From positions 3,770,766 through 3,834,765 of the forward strand of contig NZ_KN525716.1 of the NCBI RefSeq assembly GCF_000789235.1: DNA of 64,000 nt. The letters are read 5' to 3'. The DNA is from Wocania ichthyoenteri Th78. GTDB taxonomy: Bacteria; Bacteroidota; Bacteroidia; Flavobacteriales; Flavobacteriaceae. The position numbers were made by a program, and so were the translations under genes. Below the pieces are notes generated by a model. It was not told the origin of the DNA. It saw nothing but the letters and a program-made list of their open reading frames with translations, and made no database searches. This document shows positions 45,751-54,791 of the stretch, in pieces. How positions within the stretch are numbered: the first letter of the stretch is position 1; each line of letters opens with the position of its first letter.

Positions 45751-47445
45751 ATGATTAAAAACTACTGGAATAAAGGAAAAAAGCAAAAAACCATAACAAT
45801 AGTTACTGGGTTAATTTTGTTAGTCGCATTGTTTGTTTTACGCGACGATTATCAACCTGCATTATTATTTGTTAGAAAGTTCATTTTCATTATTCTGTTA
45901 AGTGCTACAGTATTATTTTTTGGATTACGAAAGTTTAGAAATTCTGCAAGCACAGGAAAACGGATTGGTATTTTAGGATTATTAGTTGTTTTCTTCGGAA
46001 TTTTATATGTTATCGGTTGGCATTTTAAAATGTACGATTACATGAAAACATATAACGTTTTTAATAATTTGAATCGTATAGAAATTAACGAATTACCATT
46101 GACTCAAAACGAGCGCATTCAACCATTACAAAATATTTCATCAATGGCAAACGAAAGTGTTGGAGAAACTAAAGATGTTTCGTTACCACATTTAGTTCGT
46201 GTTGATGGTGAAAATAAATGGACAATGGCTATCCAGCCAACCGAGAAATATGTTTGGCAAGGCATAACCGATAATACCGAGGAGGTTTTTTCGGTATCTA
46301 GTACCACACCATTCCCAAGGTTTTCAAACGAAAACAGAATTCCTGTAACCTTTTCAATTGGTGAATCTTTAAAGTTTAGTAGAAACACCTATAACGCTGT
46401 TGTACAACGTTTCAATATTTTTCAATTATTTACTATGGAACCTAGTGATACGTTTTATATGAAAAACGATACAGGACAATGGGTACAAGTGGTCAGTTTA
46501 ATTAAATGGAAAGGTTTTTTATTTCCGTATCCAACATTTGGTGGTGTGATGATTGTTAACAATGGTGAGCATGATTTTAGCGATTATATTGAACGTATTT
46601 TAATAGGTAAAGGCACTTATATAAGTCCAGAGGAGATGAAGAATTATCCTTATTTGAATGGACAAAACACATTGGCAGAAAAAGTATCGCAACTACAAGC
46701 AGAATCTTTAAAATTTTTAGGTGGTTTTAGTGATCCATTACCCTGGAATATGGAAACAGCTGTAAAAATTCCAGAATTACCAAAAGACCAAAACCAACAA
46801 CCTTTTGTTACCGATTTTGATTTTTCTGATACCGATTCTAATGCTTATAGCGGTTTGTACCACTGGTTTGGGTTAGAGCCAGTAGGAGAGGAGCGTACCA
46901 GTTTAACCTTTAGTGTATTTATTCCGGCAGATGGATCGGATGCATTATATTACTACGATCATGCTTCAAAAAAGCAAGGTTATGCTGGGGTTTCAGCAAT
47001 GCCATTAAAAGTTAAAGAATCTAGAAAAGAGTACGATTGGACAGCCAACACACCAGTGGAATTTAGACCGTATATTAAAAATTTAGCAGGCAGAAAACGT
47101 ATGTTTTTTTTAGGAACCGTTTCCGCTATTAGCGAAAAGGATGCAGGACAATTCGATGGCTCAGCAACACCAGATTTGGTTTTGATTGATAGCGAATACC
47201 GCGATGTGATTTGGATAGATGTCAAACATCCAAGCCGATGGGATAAGACCGTTTACGACCAGTTAAATGAAGCGTGGAGATCGAGCGAAGGTATTGGCTA
47301 TTATTTTGCTGAAGAGACAAAAACCATTGATATTGTTGAGCAGATTTCAGATTCAACACAGGTAATCCCAATGATAGATAAAAAGGCTGAGGAGATTGAA
47401 AAACTACAGAAGAAAATTGATTCTTTGAAGGCTATTGGTAATTAA
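45751..47445 (+). CDS. Large membrane-anchored protein of unknown function
   Basis: About 564 residues from the ATG at 45751 (MIKNYWNKGKKQK); the frame is open back to a TTG at 45703, but those 16 codons come from a repeat element. Three membrane helices fill the first 110 residues (TITIVTGLILLVALFVL, FIFIILLSATVLFFGL and IGILGLLVVFFGILYVIGW). A large extracytoplasmic beta-rich domain follows, then a short C-terminal coiled coil (KKAEEIEKLQKKIDSLK). Not recognised. It ends the plus-strand run that began at 38173. Confidence 0.65.
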   Translation: MIKNYWNKGKKQKTITIVTGLILLVALFVLRDDYQPALLFVRKFIFIILLSATVLFFGLRKFRNSASTGKRIGILGLLVVFFGILYVIGWHFKMYDYMKTYNVFNNLNRIEINELPLTQNERIQPLQNISSMANESVGETKDVSLPHLVRVDGENKWTMAIQPTEKYVWQGITDNTEEVFSVSSTTPFPRFSNENRIPVTFSIGESLKFSRNTYNAVVQRFNIFQLFTMEPSDTFYMKNDTGQWVQVVSLIKWKGFLFPYPTFGGVMIVNNGEHDFSDYIERILIGKGTYISPEEMKNYPYLNGQNTLAEKVSQLQAESLKFLGGFSDPLPWNMETAVKIPELPKDQNQQPFVTDFDFSDTDSNAYSGLYHWFGLEPVGEERTSLTFSVFIPADGSDALYYYDHASKKQGYAGVSAMPLKVKESRKEYDWTANTPVEFRPYIKNLAGRKRMFFLGTVSAISEKDAGQFDGSATPDLVLIDSEYRDVIWIDVKHPSRWDKTVYDQLNEAWRSSEGIGYYFAEETKTIDIVEQISDSTQVIPMIDKKAEEIEKLQKKIDSLKAIGN

Positions 47446-47725
47446 CTTAAAATAGAAAAATTATAATTTTCAATTATTAAAATTTGTTATTATAGTTTTG
47501 GAAAATAATTTTTGTACTTGGTTGTTTTTTTTTGACTTATAGTATTTATAATAAAAATATTAGTGCTATTACTTTCTGTGTGTTTTTTATCATTTAATGC
47601 TTTTCTCATTAAAAAATATTCATCAACTTCGAAAGGGAACTAATTTCTCAAATTGTTAATTCCCAATTTCCATCTATTTTTCTAAACATATTTCCGTTCC
47701 TTTACATACCAACAAACACTAAATT

Positions 47726-49891
47726 ATGAAACATTCCATTTACGCTTTTTTAACTTTAACTATTATGATTTCATCTTGTAAATCAAACGAAGCTGAAAGA
47801 CCACACACGTCACTTGAAGCACCAGTTGCAAAAAAAATACCTAAAGAATTAACCATTCACGACGACACGCGAATTGATAATTATTTTTGGATGCGTTTAA
47901 GCGACGAGCAAAAAAATGCTGAAACACCAGATGAGCAAACACAAGATGTATTAGATTACTTAAATGCTGAGAATGATTATTTAAGTAAAGCAATGGCTCA
48001 TACAGATAGCCTACAAGATAAATTGTATAACGAAATTGTAGGGCGTATAAAAAAAGACGATCAATCTGTTCCAGTAAACAATAACGGTTATTCGTATTAT
48101 ACACGTTTTGAAGAAGGTGGTGATTATGCTTTGTATTGCAGAAAAAAGCTAGAAGAAGGAGCAAAAGAAGAAATCATGCTCAACGGACCAGAAATGGCTA
48201 AAGATTATTCTTATTATGGTTTTGGCGGACGTTCGGTAAGTCCAGATAATAAAATGCTAGCTTTTGGCATCGACACTATTTCTAGACGCCAATACACCAT
48301 TTATTTAAAGAATTTAGAAACGGGAGAATTATTAAAAGACAAACTTAGTAATACGGGTGGTACTGCTACTTGGGCAAATGATGGACAAACTATTTTCTAT
48401 ACTACAAAAGATCCTCAAACTTTACGTCAAAACAAAATTTTAAAACATGTTATTGGCACTAATCAATCAGAAGATGTTGTGGTTTACGAAGAAAAAGATG
48501 ATACGTTTAGATGTGGTGTTGGTAAAACAAAATCTGATGCGTATTTGGTTATTGGAAGCTTTCAAACCCTATCTACAGAATTCAGGTTTTTAGACGCCAA
48601 CACACCAAATGAAGAATGGAAAGTGATTCAACCAAGAGAGAAAAATTTAGAGTATACTATCGATCATTTTTATGATCATTTTTATATAAGAACGAATAAA
48701 GATGCAAAAAACTTTAAACTGGTTAAAACACCAGTAGATAAAACAGAAAAAGAGTATTGGGTAGATGTAATTCCACACAGAGATAATATATATTTTCAAG
48801 GTATGGACTTGTTTAAAAACTATTTAGTTGCTGAAGAACGAAAAGATGGTTTACGAACTATTAGAGTTATGAAATGGGATGGAACAGACGATCATTACAT
48901 TCAATTTAACGACCCAGCATATTTTGCTGCAACAACCTCTAATTTAGATTTTGATACCGATATTTTACGCTACACTTACAGCTCTTTAACAACACCAAAT
49001 AGCACTTATGAGTATAATATGTCTGAGAAGAAACAATTACTTTTAAAGCAAACAGAAGTTATTGACCCTTCTTTCGAAATAGATAATTATACGTCAGAGC
49101 GTTTATATGCAACAGCAACAGATGGTACAAAAATCCCTGTGTCTTTAATTTATAAAAAAGGTATTGAAAAGAATGGTAAAAACCCGTTGTTACTTTATTC
49201 TTATGGTTCTTACGGGAATAGTATGGAGCCAACTTTTAGCTCTACACGCTTAAGTTTGTTAGATAGAGGTTTTATTTACGCTATTGCTCATATTCGTGGC
49301 GGACAAGAAATGGGAAGAGACTGGTATGAAAACGGAAAATTATTAAAAAAGAAAAACACATTTACAGATTTTATTGATGCTGGTAAATTTTTGATAGATA
49401 AAAAATTCACAAGCAGCAATCATTTGTATGCTTACGGAGGATCTGCTGGTGGTTTATTAATGGGAGCTGTTTTAAATATGGAACCAGATATGTGGAATGG
49501 CGTTATAGCAGCTGTTCCTTTTGTTGATGTAGTATCAACGATGTTAGATGAAACTATTCCATTGACTACTTTTGAGTTTGATGAATGGGGAAACCCGAAA
49601 AATAAAGAATACTATGATTATATGAAATCGTATTCTCCGTATGATAATGTTAAAGCCAAAGATTATCCAAATATTTTAATTACAACCGGTTATTGGGATA
49701 GTCAAGTACAATATTGGGAACCAGCAAAATGGATTGCTAAATTACGAGAGTTAAAAACAGATGACAATTTATTGGCTATGGATTGTAATATGAAAACTGG
49801 TCATGGAGGTGCATCTGGGCGTTTTGAACGTTATAAAAGATTAGCATTAACCTATGCTTTTATGTTTGATTTGGAAGGTATTACAAAATAA
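47726..49891 (+). CDS. S9 family oligopeptidase B-like peptidase (lipoprotein)
   Basis: A 721-residue prolyl-oligopeptidase-family enzyme with an N-terminal lipoprotein signal (Cys18, MISSCKS). A beta-propeller domain starts with IDNYFWMRLSDEQ. The catalytic alpha/beta-hydrolase domain has the nucleophile in YGGSAGGLLMG (about residue 572), the Asp in TGYWDSQVQYWEP and the His in KTGHGGASGRFE, the typical PtrB set. It should cleave short peptides after basic residues in the envelope. The 280 bp upstream (47446-47725) is AT-rich and shows no gene. Confidence 0.92.
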   Translation: MKHSIYAFLTLTIMISSCKSNEAERPHTSLEAPVAKKIPKELTIHDDTRIDNYFWMRLSDEQKNAETPDEQTQDVLDYLNAENDYLSKAMAHTDSLQDKLYNEIVGRIKKDDQSVPVNNNGYSYYTRFEEGGDYALYCRKKLEEGAKEEIMLNGPEMAKDYSYYGFGGRSVSPDNKMLAFGIDTISRRQYTIYLKNLETGELLKDKLSNTGGTATWANDGQTIFYTTKDPQTLRQNKILKHVIGTNQSEDVVVYEEKDDTFRCGVGKTKSDAYLVIGSFQTLSTEFRFLDANTPNEEWKVIQPREKNLEYTIDHFYDHFYIRTNKDAKNFKLVKTPVDKTEKEYWVDVIPHRDNIYFQGMDLFKNYLVAEERKDGLRTIRVMKWDGTDDHYIQFNDPAYFAATTSNLDFDTDILRYTYSSLTTPNSTYEYNMSEKKQLLLKQTEVIDPSFEIDNYTSERLYATATDGTKIPVSLIYKKGIEKNGKNPLLLYSYGSYGNSMEPTFSSTRLSLLDRGFIYAIAHIRGGQEMGRDWYENGKLLKKKNTFTDFIDAGKFLIDKKFTSSNHLYAYGGSAGGLLMGAVLNMEPDMWNGVIAAVPFVDVVSTMLDETIPLTTFEFDEWGNPKNKEYYDYMKSYSPYDNVKAKDYPNILITTGYWDSQVQYWEPAKWIAKLRELKTDDNLLAMDCNMKTGHGGASGRFERYKRLALTYAFMFDLEGITK

Positions 49892-49917
49892 AGCTTTATT
49901 AAATTTGATATTATAAA

Positions 49918-49945
49918 TGCCTTGAATTTATTCAAGGCGTTTCTG
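49918..49945. terminator. Bidirectional terminator
   Basis: Stem TGCCTTGAAT / ATTCAAGGCG flanked by AT-rich runs. It lies between the convergent peptidase and MarR-GNAT genes. Confidence 0.7.
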
Positions 49946-49946
49946 T

Positions 49947-50897
49947 TTAAAATATTAATTTCATTTTTATATCACTACGCTTATAAGGACTATTGTGTTC
50001 AACGGGAATTTCAATAAATCCATATTTTCTATAAATGTAAATGGCGTTTTCTAAAACTGAGTTAGAGTAGAGTATAAGCTTTGGTAAATTCATTGATTTT
50101 GCAAAATCAATGCTATGTTGCATTAGTTTTTGCCCTATTTTAAAACCTCTATGCTCTGGTGAAACAGCCATTTTTGTTAGTTCGAATAAACCTTCATTTC
50201 CAATTGGCATTAAAGCAACAGTACCAACAATTTGATTGTTTAGTTTTGCAAAAAATATATGACCACCTTTATTTATTATATAGGTTTCAGGTTTACTTAA
50301 AACGCTTTCATCATAAGGCTCAACATGAAAGAATCTTTGTAACCACTCAATATTTAAGTTATAAAAATTTTTAGCATATCTGTTTTCAAAAGAAACAATT
50401 TCAATGTCTTGAGATATTTTCATTTGTATATCGTTAATTATGGTTCTGCTAAAGCTTTTTTTATTAAGCTTATTTTCAAGAATATTTAAATGCTCGATTA
50501 AAGATGAAGACCTTTCTAAGGTATATTCTTTTATTACTTTATCTATACTCTTCCATATAGGTTTTAATTTCTCTAAGGTTTTATTTCCTTTATCTGAAGG
50601 ATATATTATTTTTTTCCGTTTGTCCAATTTATCAGCTTTATAGATAATTAACCCTTTGGCACTTAGTTTATTAATGGATTGTGTTATAGCAGGCTGTGTA
50701 AATTGTAAAACGCGTTGAATTTCTGAGTTTGTCACACCATCTTTATTTGCTATTATTTTAAACATAGGAAATAGGTAAGGGTCGAAATCAATATTAAAAT
50801 GATTGTATACTAATTGAGTTTCTTTCATCATATACTCGCTTACTCTTTTTAGTCTAGAACCTAAACCCAATTCTCCGTACCCTCGTAATGCATCCAT
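49947..50897 (-). CDS. MarR-GNAT fusion protein (bifunctional regulator/N-acetyltransferase)
   Basis: A 316-residue two-domain protein. Residues about 1-150 are a MarR winged helix (GVTNSEIQRVLQFTQPAITQ, with the wing DKLDKRKKIIYPSDKG). Residues about 160-316 are a GNAT domain with MAVSPEHRGFKIGQKLMQ (acetyl-CoA loop) and LYSNSVLENAIYIYRKYGF. This is a known fusion family. The regulated genes and the acetylated substrate are unknown. Confidence 0.88.
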   Translation of the reverse strand: MDALRGYGELGLGSRLKRVSEYMMKETQLVYNHFNIDFDPYLFPMFKIIANKDGVTNSEIQRVLQFTQPAITQSINKLSAKGLIIYKADKLDKRKKIIYPSDKGNKTLEKLKPIWKSIDKVIKEYTLERSSSLIEHLNILENKLNKKSFSRTIINDIQMKISQDIEIVSFENRYAKNFYNLNIEWLQRFFHVEPYDESVLSKPETYIINKGGHIFFAKLNNQIVGTVALMPIGNEGLFELTKMAVSPEHRGFKIGQKLMQHSIDFAKSMNLPKLILYSNSVLENAIYIYRKYGFIEIPVEHNSPYKRSDIKMKLIF

Positions 50898-50963
50898 AAT
50901 AGTAGTGTTTATATAAGTACTTATGTAAAATTATATATTAAAATCTAAATGAACAAATAATAT

Positions 50964-51974
50964 TTAAGCTTTTATGAAATCTGTTATTAAATAGGTGATA
51001 AGTTTTCCAACCTGATTTGCAGTTTTCTTTTTTGGTGCAGCTTCGCAAATATGTAAATAAGTTGCGTTTTTATGATTTGCAAAAAAACTAACAAATTGTC
51101 TGGTTTTATTAACACTAAAACCGCTTGGTGTCATAGCGCTACTTGGCATATTTTCAATGGCATCACAATCTATTTCAATACCAAATGGTTTTTTATGAAC
51201 ATGATTCGATGCGCGTTGCATTTCATCATTAAAATTAAACTTCATTCTAATTTCTATATCTTCAAACGTATTATAATCTATAGTTTTAGCTTTATTAAGG
51301 GAGGTGAAAATAGCATCAGAAGTATAATTTTCATGTAACCCAAAAACAAAGTAGTTTTTAAGAAAACCTTCCGCGAAAGCGTAACTAAATCCATTACCAC
51401 TATGTCTGCCTTCTTCTGGTCTAAAATCTGAATGTGCATCAAAATTAACTACATTAATAGGTTTATTTAAAGCCAACGATGTGCCTTTTATATTGCCATA
51501 AGCATTATTATGTCCGCCACCAATAACGATAGCTTTTTTACCTGTAGACACAATTAATTGCATAATATGAGCAACAGAATTATCGATACGTTCAACAATT
51601 TTTCTGGCTTTTTTAATATCGCTTTTTTTATTTTGATTAAGTTTTGAAACTTCTAATAATTCATCAGAAAAATCTAAATGTCCTAAAATTAAAACGGTGT
51701 TTGCCTTTGTAAATGTGTTACTCTGTATATTTAACAAAACTTTTAATGTAGCTTCCCAAGCTCGCGAAGCACCCAATTTTCCTAGATTAGCAAACACACC
51801 AACATCTTCAGGGAAACCAATTATTATATGTGTGACATCCAAACTTTTAAGTTGTTCGTATATATTGGAAATGCTGGCTAACATTTTTATATGTTCGCCA
51901 AATTTGGATTCACCAGAGCGTTTATTTAATAATTTATTACGCGTAGTATTGTTAAATAAGACTAGTTTATCCAT
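50964..51974 (-). CDS. Arginase/agmatinase-superfamily hydrolase, formimidoylglutamase-like
   Basis: A 336-residue ureohydrolase-fold protein. The Mn-binding motifs are GGGHNNAYG, NFDAHSDFR and IEIDCDAIEN, giving the His and Asp ligands. The size and the IDCDAIENMPSSAMTPSGF region suit formimidoylglutamase (HutG-like) of histidine breakdown, a common assignment in flavobacteria. The other hut genes are not next to it. It lies 66 bases upstream of the MarR-GNAT gene on the same strand. Confidence 0.85.
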   Translation of the reverse strand: MDKLVLFNNTTRNKLLNKRSGESKFGEHIKMLASISNIYEQLKSLDVTHIIIGFPEDVGVFANLGKLGASRAWEATLKVLLNIQSNTFTKANTVLILGHLDFSDELLEVSKLNQNKKSDIKKARKIVERIDNSVAHIMQLIVSTGKKAIVIGGGHNNAYGNIKGTSLALNKPINVVNFDAHSDFRPEEGRHSGNGFSYAFAEGFLKNYFVFGLHENYTSDAIFTSLNKAKTIDYNTFEDIEIRMKFNFNDEMQRASNHVHKKPFGIEIDCDAIENMPSSAMTPSGFSVNKTRQFVSFFANHKNATYLHICEAAPKKKTANQVGKLITYLITDFIKA

Positions 51975-52097
51975 GCGGTGATTAACTTTAATTTCAAATA
52001 TTAAAATTAATCAATATTTATTAAAAACGTTAGAAAATTAGAGTATTAAAAATTTTAGATTAACACAAAACATAAACAATTAAAACAAGTAAAAATT

Positions 52098-52982
52098 ATG
52101 GAGAATAGCAAAACTAGTACGGGATTAAAAGTGGCTTTAGGTATCGCTTTAGTTTTATTTTTAGGAACATTATTTTACACTTTCAATTTAAAGAGTGAAA
52201 GTGATAAAAACAACAAGGAATTAACTGAACAAAAACAGTTAGTGATGAATGATTTAAACGCCATGGCTAAACAATATGACGAGGCTATTGGAGAAAATGA
52301 AGTAGCAAACAACAATTTAATTGAAGCCAGAACTCGTATTCAAGGATTAATAGATTCATTAAAAATATCTGAAACAAACGTAAAAAGCTTGTGGAGATAC
52401 AAACAAAAATATGCATCACTTCAAAAAGAAATGGATATATTGTTAGCTCAAAATGATTCGTTAAGAGTAGAAAACTCATACTTAGCAACATCTTTAGATA
52501 GTACAAGAGTACGTTTAGAGGAGCGTACCATGTTTACAGACTCTTTATTAGTGCAAAACACTGCGTTAGCTGAAGTTGTTGAGAATGCGGCAGTTTTAAA
52601 TACTGTAGGGTTAAAAGGATTTGGAGTAATTGAGAGAACTTCTGGTAAATTAATTCCAACTGAAAGAGCTAGTAGAGTAGATAAAATTAGAGTATGTTTT
52701 ACAGTAGCTAAAAATGCTTTAGTACAAGCTGGAGATCAAGAATTATACGTTCAAGTTATCGATCCTAAAAACAATACATTAGGTTCTAACGAGCAAGTTC
52801 AGTTTGGAGAGAAAACTTTAAACTACAGTATAATTAGTAAGTTTAATTACGAAAACGGAAGCCTTAATATTTGCGAGTTTGTTGCATCTAAAGGCAAAGA
52901 AAGTTTTGAAAAAGGGCGTTATACAGTAAACGTTTTTAACGAAAAGGATTTAGTTTCTAGCTCAGAGTTTACTTTAAAGTAA
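52098..52982 (+). CDS. Membrane-anchored periplasmic coiled-coil protein
   Basis: A 294-residue protein with one N-terminal membrane helix (GLKVALGIALVLFLGTLFYTF). A coiled coil of about 110 residues (NDLNAMAKQYDEAIGENEVA to LEERTMFTDSLL) is followed by a compact beta domain (KIRVCFTVAKNALVQAGDQE). Relatives in flavobacteria are often mislabelled as chromosome-partitioning proteins. The function is unknown. A strong terminator follows the gene. Confidence 0.72.
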   Translation: MENSKTSTGLKVALGIALVLFLGTLFYTFNLKSESDKNNKELTEQKQLVMNDLNAMAKQYDEAIGENEVANNNLIEARTRIQGLIDSLKISETNVKSLWRYKQKYASLQKEMDILLAQNDSLRVENSYLATSLDSTRVRLEERTMFTDSLLVQNTALAEVVENAAVLNTVGLKGFGVIERTSGKLIPTERASRVDKIRVCFTVAKNALVQAGDQELYVQVIDPKNNTLGSNEQVQFGEKTLNYSIISKFNYENGSLNICEFVASKGKESFEKGRYTVNVFNEKDLVSSSEFTLK

Positions 52983-53008
52983 ACATATTATATAACACTT
53001 AAGAGCAA

Positions 53009-53040
53009 AGCCTCAAGTTTAATACTTGAGGCTTTTTTTT
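53009..53040 (+). terminator. Terminator of the coiled-coil gene
   Basis: Stem AGCCTCAAGT / ACTTGAGGCT followed by T8. Confidence 0.9.
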
Positions 53041-53065
53041 GATTATACTTTTTCTAAGTACTATT

Positions 53066-53097
53066 ATAATCCGATAACACGGACTTGTAGTCCGTGC
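53066..53097 (-). repeat. REP element, left copy flanking the RAYT gene
   Basis: Palindromic CACGGACT-TGT-AGTCCGTG with a conserved GATAAC-side tail. Read on the minus strand it matches the copy at 53801-53832 at 29 of 32 positions. Confidence 0.85.
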
Positions 53098-53105
53098 ATT
53101 TTATT

Positions 53106-53660
53106 TTAAAACAATAACAATAGTATAACTTCAATTTCACTATCTAATTCTGCATAATTACGAGCCGAACTAAATATATAATCTTCAGGATAAGCTACTA
53201 TTTTTTCTACCACAGGATTATTATGAATATAATCTACCTTTTGTTTAATAAATTTATTAGAATAAACTTTTTCTGCATGATAACCGTCTTGCCAAACCTT
53301 ATAATTTTGTTTTCGTTTTAAGTGTACACATGCCTTTTTAAAATATGTCAACATCCATTCTCTTCTGCTTTCTGGATAATTAATTGTGGTTTCAATAATT
53401 TTTTTAGAAGTGTAAGTTTTAAAATCTCTTATTACGTTAGAGAGTAATTCTTTTTCATCTGCTTTGCAAAGTAAATGTATATGACTGCTCATAATACAAT
53501 AAGCATATATTTCTAACCCTTTATGTTTTTGACAGTATTGCAATGCATTAATAATTACATATTTTTGTCTAAGCCTTGTAAAAACATCTATCCAACCAAC
53601 TGCAGTTATTGTAATGAAATAGGCCACATCGGCTTCTGTAGCTTTATATTTAGTGGACAT
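53106..53660 (-). CDS. REP-associated tyrosine transposase (RAYT, Y1/IS200-like)
   Basis: A 184-residue HUH/Y1-type transposase. The HUH metal motif is in SSHIHLLCK and the catalytic Tyr is likely in the helix VDYIHNNPV, which contains the RAYT-typical YIHxNPV signature. The end VAYPEDYIFSSARNYA is also typical of the family. RAYTs are single-copy, domesticated transposases that recognise REP hairpins; here one such hairpin lies just downstream and one upstream, in inverted orientation. The frame is intact. Confidence 0.9.
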   Translation of the reverse strand: MSTKYKATEADVAYFITITAVGWIDVFTRLRQKYVIINALQYCQKHKGLEIYAYCIMSSHIHLLCKADEKELLSNVIRDFKTYTSKKIIETTINYPESRREWMLTYFKKACVHLKRKQNYKVWQDGYHAEKVYSNKFIKQKVDYIHNNPVVEKIVAYPEDYIFSSARNYAELDSEIEVILLLLF

Positions 53661-53687
53661 AACATAAATTTAAATTTATAATATTCA

Positions 53688-53720
53688 CAAGATAACAACT
53701 TTTAGTGTTATCTTGTTTTT
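53688..53720. promoter_or_regulatory. Perfect 10-bp inverted repeat with T-tail
   Basis: CAAGATAACA (53688-53697) and TGTTATCTTG (53706-53715) with an 8-base loop, then T5. It lies in the region between the RAYT start and the truncated XRE gene. It could be a terminator or the operator of the lost XRE regulator. Confidence 0.4.
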
Positions 53721-53800
53721 ATGGGAAATTGCAAGTACAAAAAGCTTAAACCATCACGTAAAAACACAATTTTATATTGTAGCTTTTCTTTTCTTATGTT

Positions 53801-53832
53801 GCACGGACTACAAGTCCGCGCTATCGGGTTAT
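53801..53832 (+). repeat. REP element, right copy flanking the RAYT gene
   Basis: GCACGGACTACAAGTCCGCG followed by CTATCGGGTTAT; an inverted partner of 53066-53097. It joins directly to the remnant of an XRE regulator gene. Confidence 0.85.
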
Positions 53833-54111
53833 TCCAACTACAATAAAATTGAGAATGGTAATCGTGAGATTTCTGTAAAAGAGTTACAGCGACTTGCAGA
53901 GTTTTATAATATTACGGTTGACCAAGTGATTAACCTCAATGATGGTTTGCCCAAAGAAGTTGTTATTGAAGATAAACAAGCACAAGAACAGTTACGTTTA
54001 ATTTCCGAGCTTGATACTGACGATAGAGCTATTATCTTTAAGATGATTGATAAAATGCTCACTTCTAAAAAGTTCAAGGATTTCTTTTCTAAAAATGTTG
54101 CTTCACTTTAG
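53827..54111 (+). pseudogene. XRE-family regulator remnant, N-terminus lost at a REP element
   Basis: The frame reads YSNYNKIENGNREISVKELQ and so on. This is the second half of a helix-turn-helix XRE domain (the recognition helix and KIENG motif), with a C-terminal helical tail (LISELDTDDRAIIFKMIDKM) that resembles the tail of the intact XRE gene at 61558. The first half of the HTH is missing. The upstream open frame (from 53713) reads through the REP element and makes no sense as HTH. A shortened product from 53713 is possible but should not bind DNA normally. Confidence 0.75.
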
Positions 54112-54120
54112 AGCATAAAA

Positions 54121-54144
54121 AAACCACTCCGAAGAGTGGCTTTG
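54121..54144. terminator. Terminator hairpin
   Basis: AAACCACTC-CGAA-GAGTGGCTTT, preceded by a run of A and followed by TTTGATATTT. It can end both the XRE remnant (plus) and the lipoprotein gene (minus). Confidence 0.75.
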
Positions 54145-54166
54145 ATATTTATCTATATGCAGAGTT

Positions 54167-54350
54167 TTATATTTTTTCCACATTAGGTTCATTTATAGTC
54201 AAATCATAGGATATTACATTAGTTTCCTTTAAAAAATAGTAGTAATATCCTTCCTTGTTTTCTTTGCTTAAAGAAGAACTATTATAATTCCCTATTGATA
54301 ATACTTCAGTCCATTTAAAAGGTATTTTTTGCTTGTTCCACGTACCGTCA
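54167..54350 (-). pseudogene. C-terminal part of the lipoprotein, out of frame
   Basis: About 60 residues reading IDGTWNKQKIPFKWTEVLSI up to the end VEKI. They continue the sense of the preceding gene, which stops with ENISYSIY at the same place. The frames meet in a TA-repeat tract (TATATATTG, around 54350-54358). Gain or loss of one TA unit, or a 1-base change, would join them into a protein of about 207 residues. Confidence 0.65.
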
Positions 54351-54788
54351 ATATATACTATATGATATATTCTCAATCTTAACAACAGTATTTAATTTTC
54401 CTTTAAAATCTTCACTCTCGTTAATTGGCAAAATATCTATAGAGTTATTTTCTATATAACGATTTAAGTCAAAGTTTGTAGCTTTAATACTTTGTTTAGA
54501 GTCTGTTAAACCAATAGGTAAGTATAATTCATCCTTTGTTGGTTTTTTAAAAGTGTCAATAGATTCTTTGAAGTTCGATTTCATATCCTTTAAAGGAATA
54601 AAGAAATATAGTTTAGGGTTATCAATTGCAAGTTTCACTTCCTTTGCATTTGTAGAAGAGGCATTTTGCATTGACGCTTGAACAAATAAATACCCTTGTA
54701 TTCTGAATTCTTCAGACACCTCTTTATTTTCTTGTGCACAAGAAAATAAAGAGTAGGTAATACATAGTAATAATATGATTTTCTTCAT
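54348..54788 (-). CDS. Lipoprotein, candidate immunity protein, frameshifted
   Basis: A 146-residue product with a lipoprotein signal (Cys17, YSLFSCAQ), starting three bases after the stop of the orphan RHS tip. An outer- or inner-membrane lipoprotein straight after a secreted metalloprotease-type toxin tip is where a cognate immunity protein is expected. The mature domain is not recognised. The gene ends early at a TGA in a TA-repeat; its natural continuation is in another frame at 54350-54167. Confidence 0.6.
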   Translation of the reverse strand: MKKIILLLCITYSLFSCAQENKEVSEEFRIQGYLFVQASMQNASSTNAKEVKLAIDNPKLYFFIPLKDMKSNFKESIDTFKKPTKDELYLPIGLTDSKQSIKATNFDLNRYIENNSIDILPINESEDFKGKLNTVVKIENISYSIY

Positions 54789-54791
54789 CTT

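Noticed and set aside
53713..53826. Open frame upstream of the XRE remnant as a new N-terminal domain
   Set aside because: It is translated from the REP element and flanking AT-rich DNA, and has no domain-like composition.
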